From the NCBI RefSeq assembly GCF_030730875.1, contig NZ_JAVAMA010000001.1, positions 558,001 through 622,000 on the forward strand: a DNA stretch of 64,000 nucleotides, read 5' to 3'. Position 1 is the stretch's first letter; each line of letters begins with the position of its first letter. Source of the DNA: Sphingomonas sp. DG1-23. GTDB taxonomy: Bacteria; Pseudomonadota; Alphaproteobacteria; Sphingomonadales; Sphingomonadaceae. The notes below the pieces were generated by a model, which did not search any database, was not told the origin of the DNA, and saw only the letters and a list, made by a program, of their open reading frames with translations. Positions 8,484 through 18,560 of the stretch are shown here, piece by piece. The position numbers and the translations under genes were made by a program.

Positions 8484-9044
8484 TTAGGCCCGCACCACGC
8501 CGATGTCGCTGAACTTCTTCGGCTCCACCGGCGGCACGGCAGGCGCGTTGAGCTCGCATTGCCAGAAGCCGACGTCGATCCATTGGCCGTGCTTGAAGCC
8601 GACTTCGCGATAGACCCCGGCGCGGCGAAAGCCGGTGGCCTCGTGCAGCCGGATCGAGCGATCGTTGGGCAAGGTGATCGCGCCGATGGCATGGACGAAG
8701 CCCTGCGCGCGCAGCGTGTCGATCAGCGCTTCGTAGAGCAGCCGCCCCACTCCCGAACCGCTCGACGCGTCGGTGAGGTAGATCGACGTCTCGCAGACAT
8801 AGCGATAGGCCGGCCGATCGCGGAACTTGCCGGCATAGGCATAGCCGATCACCCCGCCATCGGGATCGCCGGTGGTCGCGACCATCCACGGATAGAGCCC
8901 GTCGTTCGCCGCCATTCGCGTCCGCATCGCCCGCGCGTCGGGCGGCTCGATCTCGAACGAGGCGGTGCCGGTCAGCACGTGCGGCGCATAGATCGCCGCG
9001 ATCGACGCGGCATCCTCGGGCGTTGCCGGCCGGATCGCGATCAC
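8484..9044 (-). CDS. GNAT N-acetyltransferase, phosphinothricin-acetyltransferase-like
   Basis: 186 residues from GTG 9044, whose GTGA overlaps the sppA stop. Features of the Pat/YncA type of GNAT fold: RPATPEDAASIAAIYAPHV at the start, SIYLTDASSGSGVGRLLYEAL (the acetyl-CoA loop) and LPNDRSIRLHEATGFRRAGV, then GFKHGQWIDVGFWQ. Relatives acetylate phosphinothricin, methionine sulfone or other small amines; the substrate here cannot be told. Translationally coupled to sppA. Confidence 0.85.
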   Translation of the reverse strand: MIAIRPATPEDAASIAAIYAPHVLTGTASFEIEPPDARAMRTRMAANDGLYPWMVATTGDPDGGVIGYAYAGKFRDRPAYRYVCETSIYLTDASSGSGVGRLLYEALIDTLRAQGFVHAIGAITLPNDRSIRLHEATGFRRAGVYREVGFKHGQWIDVGFWQCELNAPAVPPVEPKKFSDIGVVRA

Positions 9045-10933
9045 AGTCCGATCCTCGCGATCAGCAGATCGAGCAGGCTCTTGTCCTCCGCCCGCACCAT
9101 CGCGGGCGCCAGCCCCGCGCATTCGAGGCAGCGCGCCTGCACCGACCCGCCCAATGCCAGGCGCCGCGCATCGCCCAGCGCCTGGCCGAGCAATGCCCGC
9201 CGCTCCAGCGCGATGCGGCCGTAGAGATCGGCCCCCGCGGGCTGGTCCGCCCAATCCTCGTCGTCCTTGTCGCCGCCCGCCAGCGATGCCGCGAACTGCA
9301 TCCACGCGCTCGGCGCCTTTTCGAGATAGAGGGCATGCACCTTGGCTGGATCGAGCTTGGCGCGCCGTGCCGCCTCGGCGATCGCCGCGTCGATCCCGCC
9401 GAAGCGATCGACCAGCTTCAGCTGGTGCGCGACCCCGCCGATCCACACCCGGCCCTGCCCGATCTCGTCGACCCGTTGCGGCGTCAGCTTACGCGATTGC
9501 GCGACCAGATTGACGAAGCGTCCATAGCCGCTCTCGATCGCCGCCTGCAGGATCCGATCGGTGACCGGATTGATCCCGCCCATCACGTCGGGCTGGCCCG
9601 AAAGCGGCGTGGTGCGCACCCCGTCGGTGGTCACGCCGATCTTGGCGAGGCTGTTCTCGAACGACGGCAGTACCCCGAAGATGCCAATCGACCCGGTGAT
9701 CGTGCCCGGTTCGGCGAAGATCGTGTCGCCCGCGGTCGACACCCAATAGCCGCCGCTCGCCGCGAGGCTGCCCATCGAGACAACGACCGGCAGCCCCTGT
9801 GCCTTGGCCTGCAGGATCGCCTGGCGGATCTGCTCCGATGCCATCGCCGAACCGCCGGGCGAATCGACCCGCACCACGAGAGCCTTCAGTTTCTTTTCGG
9901 CGAGCCCCTTGAGCAGCAGCGCGCTCACGCTGTCGCCGCCGGCATGGCCGGGCCCTGCCTTGCCGTCGACGATCTCGCCGGCGACGGTGATCACCCCGAT
10001 CGCGTCGCCCCCGGTCGGCGCCGGATTGGCGGCGACCCAGTCGGCGAGCTTGATCGTCTTGAAGCTTCCCGCCGGCTTGCCCGTGGGCGCGCCCGCGATC
10101 TCGGCGACGCGCTTGCCGAACGCCAGCCGGTCGCCGACCTTGTCGACCAGCCCGTAAGCGAGGTTCGACGCGGCGATGTCGCCGCGCGCGCCGACGACGA
10201 CTTCGTCGGGCTTGGCGAGATAGTCGGCGATCCGCGCCTTGGGCCGCGCCTTGGCGACGCCTTCGCGCCACTGGGCGAACAGCGTGCCGTACAGCGCGTC
10301 GTTGGCGGCGCGCGCCTCGGGCGACATGTCGCTGCGGATATAGGGCTCGACCGCCGACTTGAACTTGCCGACCTTGTAGACGTGCGCATTGACGCCGAGC
10401 TTGTCCATCAGCCCCTTGTAATAGAGCTGGGTGCCGCCCGGCCCGGCGAACAAGGTGCCGCCGAGCGGATTGACCCAGATCTCGCTGGCATTGGCGGCGA
10501 GCGCATAGCCGTCGTCGGTATAGCCCGTCGCATAGGCCAGCACCTTCTTGCCGCTCGCGCGGACCCTGCCCACCGCGTCCGCCACTTCGGTAACCGCCGC
10601 CGGATAGCCGCCCATGAAACGGTCGAGATCGAGCACGACGGCCTTGACCCGGTCGTCGGTCCGCGCCGTCTCGAGCGCGCGCAGCACGTCGCGGAGGCGA
10701 TGCTGTTTGGTCACTTCGCCACCGCCGAGATTGGCGAAGGGATCGGCCTCTTCGGGCTGCTCGACCAGCGCCCCGTCGAGCGCGACGACCAATGCGCCGT
10801 CACTCACCGCGGCCTTGTTGGGCTTGTACGAGAGCGCCGCAAACAAAGCGGCGAAGAACAACAACATCAGGACCAGGACCAGAAAGTCCTTGATCCCGAC
10901 CAAAATCTTCCACGCGCCCCGAACCAGTTTCAC
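9041..10933 (-). CDS. sppA: Signal peptide peptidase SppA, 67K type
   Basis: Inner-membrane serine protease that degrades cleaved signal peptides. 630 residues, the long two-domain form. One N-terminal membrane anchor (about 17-34). By comparison with E. coli SppA the catalytic lysine is in the motif GKFKSAVEPY (K192) and the nucleophile in MGSLAASGGYW (S393). RVDSPGGSAMASEQI marks the second ClpP-like domain. The downstream GNAT gene overlaps its stop. Confidence 0.94.
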   Translation of the reverse strand: MKLVRGAWKILVGIKDFLVLVLMLLFFAALFAALSYKPNKAAVSDGALVVALDGALVEQPEEADPFANLGGGEVTKQHRLRDVLRALETARTDDRVKAVVLDLDRFMGGYPAAVTEVADAVGRVRASGKKVLAYATGYTDDGYALAANASEIWVNPLGGTLFAGPGGTQLYYKGLMDKLGVNAHVYKVGKFKSAVEPYIRSDMSPEARAANDALYGTLFAQWREGVAKARPKARIADYLAKPDEVVVGARGDIAASNLAYGLVDKVGDRLAFGKRVAEIAGAPTGKPAGSFKTIKLADWVAANPAPTGGDAIGVITVAGEIVDGKAGPGHAGGDSVSALLLKGLAEKKLKALVVRVDSPGGSAMASEQIRQAILQAKAQGLPVVVSMGSLAASGGYWVSTAGDTIFAEPGTITGSIGIFGVLPSFENSLAKIGVTTDGVRTTPLSGQPDVMGGINPVTDRILQAAIESGYGRFVNLVAQSRKLTPQRVDEIGQGRVWIGGVAHQLKLVDRFGGIDAAIAEAARRAKLDPAKVHALYLEKAPSAWMQFAASLAGGDKDDEDWADQPAGADLYGRIALERRALLGQALGDARRLALGGSVQARCLECAGLAPAMVRAEDKSLLDLLIARIGL

Positions 10934-11026
10934 TTGGCACCGCTCCTCGATTGCGCCCTTCTGCTACCGGATGGCGCAAGGCGAGTAAACGGCTCGTGTG
11001 TTATTTAGCCAATACAGGCCGCAGGA

Positions 11027-11818
11027 TCAGCGCGCCACCAGCCTTGTGTAGAGGTGCCACGTCGCATAGCCGAGCACCGGCAGCACCACCGCGAGCCCGA
11101 CGAAGAACGGGATCGACCCCGCCACCAGCAACGCCGCGACGAGCAGACCCCAGCGGACCATCACGCCCTTGTTGGCCATCACCGCCATCCGCGACGTATG
11201 GATCGCGGTCCGCGCATCGACGTCCTTGTCGATCAGCATCGGCATCGCGACCACGCTCACCGTCAGCACCGCCGCCGAGAAGCACAGTCCAGCGAGATTG
11301 CCGAGCACGATCAGCGTCCAGCCCTCGGGCGTGGTGAACAATCGAGTCGCGAACGCCGCCACGCTCCCGGGCGCGGCGACCCCCATCACCGCGACATAGA
11401 GCCCGGCAGCGACCGCCAGCCACGCGAAGAACAGCATGAGCAGCAGCGCCCCGACCGCGAGGAACGCGTCGAACGAAGGCCGCCGCACCACGTCGAAGAA
11501 ATGCGACCAGCCCGAATCGAGCCCCTGCTCGCGCCGCCGCGCCAGTTCGTAGAAGCCGCCGGCCACGGCCGGCCCCATCAGCCCGACGCCCGCGGCGATC
11601 GGGAAGAACAAGGGAATGAGCGTATCCTGCAGCGCGATCGCCGCCGCCGCGAACCCGACCAGCGGATAGATGATTCCGACGAACAGCAGGTCGCCGCGGT
11701 GCTGGAGAAAGTCCGACCAGCCTTTGCGAAGCGCGGCACGCAGATCGGCAGTGGTGATCGTGCGGACCGGATACGCCTCCGCAGGGCGCTCGACAGCATG
11801 GATACGAGCGACAGTCAT
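11027..11818 (-). CDS. DUF2189 integral membrane protein
   Basis: 263 residues from ATG 11818 with RBS aaggag 8 bases upstream. After a short cytoplasmic part (ITTADLRAALRKGWSDF) come about six hydrophobic segments, with the family motif FPIAAGVGLMGPAVAGGFYE and GWSHFFDVVRR. Bacterial DUF2189 proteins are uncharacterised inner-membrane proteins. It follows repeat R6 and precedes sppA on the same strand, with about 90 bases between. Confidence 0.83.
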   Translation of the reverse strand: MTVARIHAVERPAEAYPVRTITTADLRAALRKGWSDFLQHRGDLLFVGIIYPLVGFAAAAIALQDTLIPLFFPIAAGVGLMGPAVAGGFYELARRREQGLDSGWSHFFDVVRRPSFDAFLAVGALLLMLFFAWLAVAAGLYVAVMGVAAPGSVAAFATRLFTTPEGWTLIVLGNLAGLCFSAAVLTVSVVAMPMLIDKDVDARTAIHTSRMAVMANKGVMVRWGLLVAALLVAGSIPFFVGLAVVLPVLGYATWHLYTRLVAR

Positions 11819-11891
11819 GACGCGCTCCTTCGATATCCCCGGCGGAAGGATTGTACGCCTGTTCCGTCCGATCGACAACGCGGTGCAAAAA

Positions 11892-11981
11892 CTCCCTCTC
11901 CCCCTCGGGGAGAGGGGCAAGTGCAATGCCGTCTCGATAGCCCCCTCTCCCCGACCCTCTCCCCGCAAGCGGGGAGAGGGA
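11892..11981. repeat. REPIN-like palindrome doublet R6
   Basis: Two hairpins, one at 11894-11916 around ctcggggag and one at 11955-11980 around ccccgcaagcgggg. Both are flanked by ccctc/gaggg and mutually inverted. It lies between the divergent DUF2189 and HNH toxin genes. Confidence 0.82.
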
Positions 11982-12059
11982 GAAGAGCCGTAACCGAATC
12001 GACTACAGCCGCCCGCCGCGGTCCGGACTAAAATCGGCGTGCAAGACACGGAGACCCGC

Positions 12060-13247
12060 ATGGTCGACCCCGCCCGCTCCACTACGGAAAACCCGATCGG
12101 TCCGCCGTCGCCGCAGCTCGCCACGCAAGCCCAGCTCGCGCTCAGCGCGAACCGCCTCCCCGGCGGCGGCGTCGACGTGCAGGGCCTCGCCGCCAGCGTC
12201 GAACGCGTCCGCCAGGAGAATCCGCAAGCCGCGGGCTGGGTCGAAGCCGAGATCGACCGCAATCTGACGCCGGTCGAGCGCGGCGAACTCGCCCGCGCGC
12301 TCGAAGGCGGCAGCGCCACGCCGCCGACTCCGGCGAACGACGCCGGCCCCGATCCGGTCCAGCTCGGGCTCGATCTCACCCAGCTCGCGCTCGACATCAC
12401 CGGGATCATCGAGCCGACGCCTTTTTCCGACGGCAGCAACACGATCATCTCGGCGGGCCGGGCGATCGGCTCGCTCTTCTCCGGCGATTTCGGCGATGCC
12501 GGCGGTCATGCGCTCAACGGCGTGCTCTCCGCCGCCGGAATCCTCCCCTATCTCGGCGACGCCGCCAAAGCCGGCAAGGTCGGCAAATGGGCGCAGACGA
12601 TCAGCGACTCGGTTGCCGCGGTGGTCGCCAATCCGGCGCTGCGCGGCGCGCTCGAGCCCGCGTTGCGACAAGTCAAGAACGCCGTCGACGCCATCCCGCG
12701 GGGCGCGATCGACGCGCTCCCCGCCAGCGCACGCGACGCGCTCAATCGCATGAAGGGCCAGCTCGACGAGTTCTTCGGCGCGAGCGCGCGGCAGGCCGAT
12801 GAGGGCCTCTACACCGGCACCGTCCGCGGGCAGAGCGTCAGTCTGCGTGGAATCGACTCGGTCCCGGTCAATTACGTGAAGCGCGACCGCGTCGAATATG
12901 CGGCGCTGCGCAAGGACTTCGATTCGACCGTGCGCGGCGATTTCCTGCGCGACCTCGCCGGCGATCCGGCCAAGGTCGACGCGCTGCGCCGCGCCGGGCT
13001 CGATCAGGCTGCGATCGACCGGATCGCCACCGGCCGGGTGCCGCAGGGCTGGCAGGTCCATCACAAGCTTCCGCTCGACGACGGCGGCACCAACAGCTTC
13101 GACAATCTCGTGCTGATCAGGAACGATCCGCACCATATCGCGCTCACCAATGCCCAGCGCACCTTGGTCGGCGATCTCACCGTCGGGCAGAGCCGCCAGG
13201 TGGACTTCCCGATCCCCCGCGGCTTCGTCTATCCTCCCGCCCCGTGA
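12060..13247 (+). CDS. Polymorphic toxin with C-terminal HNH nuclease
   Basis: 395 residues from ATG 12060 (ggag 7 bases upstream; an in-frame GTG at 12039 has no such site). Residues about 35-90 form a conserved-looking domain (LPGGGVDVQGLAASVERV...LTPVERGELA) of unknown role. A Gly/Ala-rich pre-toxin segment follows (GDFGDAGGHALNGVLSAAG ILPYLGDAAKAGKVGKW). The C-terminus carries an HNH nuclease: WQVHHKLPLDDGGTN, then NLVLIRNDPHHIALTNAQ. This modular build is that of bacterial polymorphic toxins used against neighbours. There is no signal peptide and no Rhs, VgrG or LXG module, so the export route is unknown. The next gene is a SUKH immunity protein. Confidence 0.78.
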   Translation: MVDPARSTTENPIGPPSPQLATQAQLALSANRLPGGGVDVQGLAASVERVRQENPQAAGWVEAEIDRNLTPVERGELARALEGGSATPPTPANDAGPDPVQLGLDLTQLALDITGIIEPTPFSDGSNTIISAGRAIGSLFSGDFGDAGGHALNGVLSAAGILPYLGDAAKAGKVGKWAQTISDSVAAVVANPALRGALEPALRQVKNAVDAIPRGAIDALPASARDALNRMKGQLDEFFGASARQADEGLYTGTVRGQSVSLRGIDSVPVNYVKRDRVEYAALRKDFDSTVRGDFLRDLAGDPAKVDALRRAGLDQAAIDRIATGRVPQGWQVHHKLPLDDGGTNSFDNLVLIRNDPHHIALTNAQRTLVGDLTVGQSRQVDFPIPRGFVYPPAP

Positions 13248-13291
13248 TCGACTGCACGGGACGCTGAACGCCGATGGCCGGAGACGAAGGC

Positions 13292-13738
13292 ATGGATGCA
13301 GTGATAATGGCGGCGCGCGACGCACAGGTGGCAATCGGCGAGACCGTCCAGGCGGGCGCCGACGAGGCACGGATCGGCGTGTTGCGCGGCGCGCTTCAGC
13401 GCGAATTCGGCGCCACCCTGCCGGAAGATTATGCCGCCCTGCTGCGCCGCTCGGACGGCGTGGATTTCGACGGCCTCGTTCTCTACGGCAGCGCGCAGAG
13501 CGAGGCGAACCCGGGTCCCGGCGGCTTCTGGCAGGGCCTCGTCGCTGCCAACAAATTGTGGCGCGAGGGGCCGGGCCACGCCCGCTATCTCGTGCTCGGA
13601 GAGACCGACATCGACTTGTTCACGGTCGATCTCGACGGCAGCAACCCGGTCCTTCGCGACAAGGTGTCGAGCGACGTCAACGAGACCTTTCCCAGCGTCG
13701 ACGCCGCACTCCGCCGCCTGCTCGCCACCCGGGGCTGA
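13292..13738 (+). CDS. SUKH (SMI1/KNR4) immunity protein
   Basis: 148 residues from ATG 13292, preceded by ggagacgaagg; an ATG at 13274 is possible. The central motif ATLPEDYAALLRRSDGVDF with LYGSAQSE and RYLVLGETDIDLF is that of SMI1/KNR4 (SUKH) proteins, a large family of immunity proteins for polymorphic nuclease toxins. It starts 44 bases after the HNH toxin stop on the same strand, so it is inferred to neutralise that toxin in the producer. Confidence 0.78.
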   Translation: MDAVIMAARDAQVAIGETVQAGADEARIGVLRGALQREFGATLPEDYAALLRRSDGVDFDGLVLYGSAQSEANPGPGGFWQGLVAANKLWREGPGHARYLVLGETDIDLFTVDLDGSNPVLRDKVSSDVNETFPSVDAALRRLLATRG

Positions 13739-13814
13739 ACCAGGCCGGCGCGCCCGCGAGGAGCAAGCGCATCGTCGCGTGTGCGAAGGTCGAAAGATTT
13801 AGCGCGCGAACCGG

Positions 13815-13843
13815 TTGACGAATCCCGCGGTCCTACGCATATC
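13815..13843 (+). promoter_or_regulatory. Probable groESL promoter
   Basis: TTGACG (13815-13820), a 17-base spacer and CATATC (13838-13843) form a reasonable sigma-70-type promoter. The start point would fall at the edge of the CIRCE element. Confidence 0.6.
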
Positions 13844-13851
13844 CCCATACG

Positions 13852-13878
13852 TTAGCACTCGCGAAAGGTGAGTGCCAA
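13852..13878 (+). promoter_or_regulatory. CIRCE operator (HrcA binding site)
   Basis: TTAGCACTC - 9 bases - GAGTGCCAA matches the CIRCE consensus TTAGCACTC-N9-GAGTGCTAA at all but one position. It lies 33 bases before groES, so groESL is inferred to be repressed by HrcA and induced by heat shock. hrcA is not in the window. Confidence 0.93.
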
Positions 13879-13911
13879 ACCCTGTTCAACCTGACAAAGG
13901 ATCGCAGCGCA

Positions 13912-14199
13912 ATGAACTTCCGTCCGTTGCACGACCGCGTGCTCGTCCGCCGCGTCGAAGCCGAGGAAAAGACCGCCGGCGGGATCATCATCCCCGACAC
14001 CGCCAAGGAAAAGCCGCAGGAAGGCGAAGTCGTAGCCGCCGGTTCGGGCGCCAAGTCCGAAGACGGCAAGGTGACGCCGCTCGACGTCAAGGCCGGCGAC
14101 CGCATCCTGTTCGGCAAATGGTCGGGCACCGAGGTCAAGGTCAATGGTGAGGACCTCCTCATCATGAAGGAAAGCGACATCCTCGGGATCGTCGGCTGA
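13912..14199 (+). CDS. groES: Co-chaperonin GroES
   Basis: 95 residues, standard length. The start [20 protein letters not shown], the mobile loop [13 protein letters not shown] and the closing [18 protein letters not shown] are characteristic. It forms the heptameric lid of GroEL in the cytosol. RBS aaagga lies upstream. First gene of the CIRCE-controlled groESL operon, 53 bases from groEL. Confidence 0.97.
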   Translation: MNFRPLHDRVLVRRVEAEEKTAGGIIIPDTAKEKPQEGEVVAAGSGAKSEDGKVTPLDVKAGDRILFGKWSGTEVKVNGEDLLIMKESDILGIVG

Positions 14200-14225
14200 A
14201 CCTCGCCAGGACCGCAACTTTCTAA

Positions 14226-15896
<1,671 letters not shown>

Positions 15897-15920
15897 GTCC
15901 TTCCGATCATTGACCATGCG

Positions 15921-15950
15921 AAGGGCCGGGGAAACCCGGCCCTTTTGCTT
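15921..15950 (+). terminator. Rho-independent terminator of groESL
   Basis: The stem aagggccggg / cccggccctt, with a GAAA tetraloop, is followed by ttgctttt. Confidence 0.85.
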
Positions 15951-16048
15951 TTCCGGGCAATTTTTGCGACGAACCCGGATCGCGGAGCTTGACCCCGGCA
16001 GCCGGATCAGGAAGTCGGGGCTCCGGAAATAAAGAAGAGGTCGCATAG

Positions 16049-16273
16049 GTGTTTAGTTGGTTTGCCGGGCGCGTGCGCTGCTTCGGCGGCAGGCACGAGC
16101 GTTCGGAGAAGCATATCGAGCGCGCCGGAAACGACGAGCGTTTCGTCAGCAAGTGCCGCTTCTGCGGGACGCCGATGCGTCGCCGCGCCAAGCGCGACTG
16201 GGTAGTGATCTCCCGCGCCGAATATCGCGACGTGCGCCGTGGCGCCGCCGGCCGGGGTGTGTTGGCTCCCTAA
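16049..16273 (+). CDS. Small protein with one zinc-ribbon-like knuckle
   Basis: 74 residues from GTG 16049 with aagagg 8 bases upstream. A CRFCGTPMRRRAKRDWVVIS motif in the middle gives one CxxC pair. A second cysteine (RVRCFGG) and a histidine lie near the N-terminus, so a metal site is possible but incomplete. Strongly basic. I do not recognise a named family. The gene stands alone between the groEL terminator and the oligoendopeptidase gene. Confidence 0.5.
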   Translation: MFSWFAGRVRCFGGRHERSEKHIERAGNDERFVSKCRFCGTPMRRRAKRDWVVISRAEYRDVRRGAAGRGVLAP

Positions 16274-16368
16274 GGCAACAAACGCTTTCCTTGGCTTGAA
16301 AAGCGCGACAGATTGCCGGCTTCAAACCAGGCGCCGAACCATCGGCGCTCTCTTCGGGGAAGCCGTGA

Positions 16369-18228
16369 ATGACCGAATTGACTCGCCGCGACGCGCTGGC
16401 TGCAGGCGCGCTCGCGACTCTCGCAATGTCCGCCCCCGGCTGGGCGCAGGGCAACGCCCAGGGCGCCGCCGCCTGGGACCTCACCGAGATCTATCCGGAC
16501 GAGGCCGCGTGGGACGCGGCTCGCAAAGGCGCGCTGGCCGCCCTCCCGGCCATCGCCCGGTATAAGGGCCGGCTCGGCGAGAGCGCACAGGTGCTGGCCG
16601 AGGCGCTGACGCTCCAGTCCGATCTCGGCAAGACGATCGGCCGGGTCTACACCTATGTCAGCCTGAAGGGCGACGAGGACGTTCGCGTCGCCGCCTGGCA
16701 GGAGAAACAGGCGCAGGCGATCGACCTCTACACGGCGTTCGGCGAGGCGACCGCATGGTTCGCGCCAGAGATCATCGCAGCGGGCAAACCGAAGATCGAT
16801 GGCTTCGTCGCCGCCAATCCGGCGCTCAAGACGCGCTTCGACTTCTATCTCGCCAATATCGTCCGCCAGGCCGAACACACGCTGTCGCCCGAAGGCGAGG
16901 CACTTCTCGCCAGCGCCGGCGCACCGCTTCAGGCGCCCGGCGACATTTCGGGCCAGCTGCGCTCGTCGGACATCCCGTGGCCGACGATCAAATTGTCGAC
17001 GGGCAAGGAAGTCCGCCTCGACAGCCAAGGCTATACGCTCAACCGCGACGCGCCGAACCGTGCCGACCGCAAGGCGGTGTTCGACGCCTTCTGGACTGCG
17101 CACGGCAAATTCCAGAACTCGTTCGGCGCGACCTACAACGCCAAGGTCAAGGGCGACATCTTCTACGCCAAGGCACGCAAGTATCCGACCTCGCTCGCCG
17201 CCGCGCTTTCGGGCAACAACGTGCCGGAGGCGGTCTATCGCACGCTGGTATCGGAGACCAACAAGGGCCTGCCGCAGCTGCATCGCTATTTCGATCTGCG
17301 GCGGCGGATGCTCAAGCTTCCCGACCTCGGCTATTGGGACATCTACCCGCCTCTGGTGTCGCTCGATCGCCCGTTCAGCCTCGATCAGATGCGCACGCTG
17401 ACGCTCGAGGCGGTCAAGCCGCTCGGCCCGGATTATCAGGCACGTATCGCCAGGGCGACTGCGGCGAAATGGATGGATCCGTGGCCGCGCGAGGGCAAGC
17501 GCCCCGGCGCATACATGAATCCCGGCGCGTACGAAGTGCATCCCTATCTGCTGCTCAACCTCAGCGAGAAATATGACGGGCTGAGCACTTATGCGCACGA
17601 ATGGGGGCATGCGCTCCATTCGCTGCTCGCCAATGCGGCGCAGCCGTTCGAGAAGGCCGATTACCCGATCTTCCTCGCCGAGATCGCCTCGACGCTCAAC
17701 GAGCAATTGCTCGTGGCCCAGATGCTGAAGAACGCGAAGACGAAGGAGGAGAAGCTCTTCTATCTCGGCCAGCAGATGGAGAATTTCCGCGGCACCTTCT
17801 TCCGCCAGACGATGTTCGCGGAGTTCGAGCTCAAGGCGCATGATCTCGCCGAGGCGGGTGAAGGCCTGTCGGGCAGCAAGTTCACCAGCGTCTATTTCGA
17901 CCTGCTCAAGCGCTATCACGGCCCGAACATGAAGCTGGAAGCGTCCTACGGAAACGAATGGGCGTTCATCCCGCACTTCTACAACAGCTTCTATGTCTAT
18001 CAGTACGCCACCTGCATCGCCGCGGCGACCTGGTTTGCCCAGGCGATCCTGAAGGGCGGACCGAAGGAGCGCGACAATTATCTGTCGGTGCTGAAGGCGG
18101 GCGGCTCGGACTATCCGGTCGACATCCTCAAGCGTGCCGGGCTCGATATGGCGACGCCCGCGCCGTATCAGGCGCTCGTCGCCAGCTTCAGGGACACGCT
18201 CGATCAGGCCGAGGCCTTGCTCGCCTGA
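16369..18228 (+). CDS. pepF: M3-family oligoendopeptidase F, Tat-type signal
   Basis: Zinc metallopeptidase cutting short peptides, 619 residues. Active site HEWGHALHS (H410, E411, H414) with third ligand E438 in EIASTLNEQLL. The N-terminus TRRDALAAGALATLAMSAP followed by GWAQG resembles a twin-arginine signal with an AxA-like cleavage site. This suggests a periplasmic form, unlike the cytosolic PepF of Gram-positives. It converges with and overlaps the HNH gene by 25 bases. Confidence 0.88.
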   Translation: MTELTRRDALAAGALATLAMSAPGWAQGNAQGAAAWDLTEIYPDEAAWDAARKGALAALPAIARYKGRLGESAQVLAEALTLQSDLGKTIGRVYTYVSLKGDEDVRVAAWQEKQAQAIDLYTAFGEATAWFAPEIIAAGKPKIDGFVAANPALKTRFDFYLANIVRQAEHTLSPEGEALLASAGAPLQAPGDISGQLRSSDIPWPTIKLSTGKEVRLDSQGYTLNRDAPNRADRKAVFDAFWTAHGKFQNSFGATYNAKVKGDIFYAKARKYPTSLAAALSGNNVPEAVYRTLVSETNKGLPQLHRYFDLRRRMLKLPDLGYWDIYPPLVSLDRPFSLDQMRTLTLEAVKPLGPDYQARIARATAAKWMDPWPREGKRPGAYMNPGAYEVHPYLLLNLSEKYDGLSTYAHEWGHALHSLLANAAQPFEKADYPIFLAEIASTLNEQLLVAQMLKNAKTKEEKLFYLGQQMENFRGTFFRQTMFAEFELKAHDLAEAGEGLSGSKFTSVYFDLLKRYHGPNMKLEASYGNEWAFIPHFYNSFYVYQYATCIAAATWFAQAILKGGPKERDNYLSVLKAGGSDYPVDILKRAGLDMATPAPYQALVASFRDTLDQAEALLA

Positions 18229-18560
18229 CCCGGTTTCCGCCGCGTCGGCGCATGGAAATCGGGCGGCTTGCCCGCTATCCATGCGATGAAGCGGCGGATG
18301 TCCGCCCGTTCACGCAATGCATCGAGCGTCGGGTACGACCGCGCGAGCTCGGCGTTCGACGCCGTCGCATGGATGATGCGGTGGCAGATCGGGTGGAGCG
18401 GGACGGTGTCGCGCCCACCCTCGCTCTTCGGCACGACATGGTGCCATTCGGTCCGCGTCCCGAGCGGCCGACCGCAGAGCCCGCAAACCTCGGGAGCGGG
18501 AACCGCCTTCCCGTCCAGCGCCGCGAGCGCAGCCTTGTGCCGCACCCGCCCGCGCGTCAC
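18204..18560 (-). CDS. HNH endonuclease domain protein
   Basis: 118 residues from GTG 18560, whose GTGA overlaps the manC stop, so it is translated downstream of manC. Compact HNH motif: CGLCGRPLGTRTEWHHVVPK then HPICHRIIHATAS, with two CxxC-like pairs for structural zinc. Such stand-alone HNH proteins are usually uncharacterised DNA nucleases. The tie to a sugar-nucleotide gene is unexplained. Confidence 0.8.
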   Translation of the reverse strand: MTRGRVRHKAALAALDGKAVPAPEVCGLCGRPLGTRTEWHHVVPKSEGGRDTVPLHPICHRIIHATASNAELARSYPTLDALRERADIRRFIAWIAGKPPDFHAPTRRKPGQASKASA

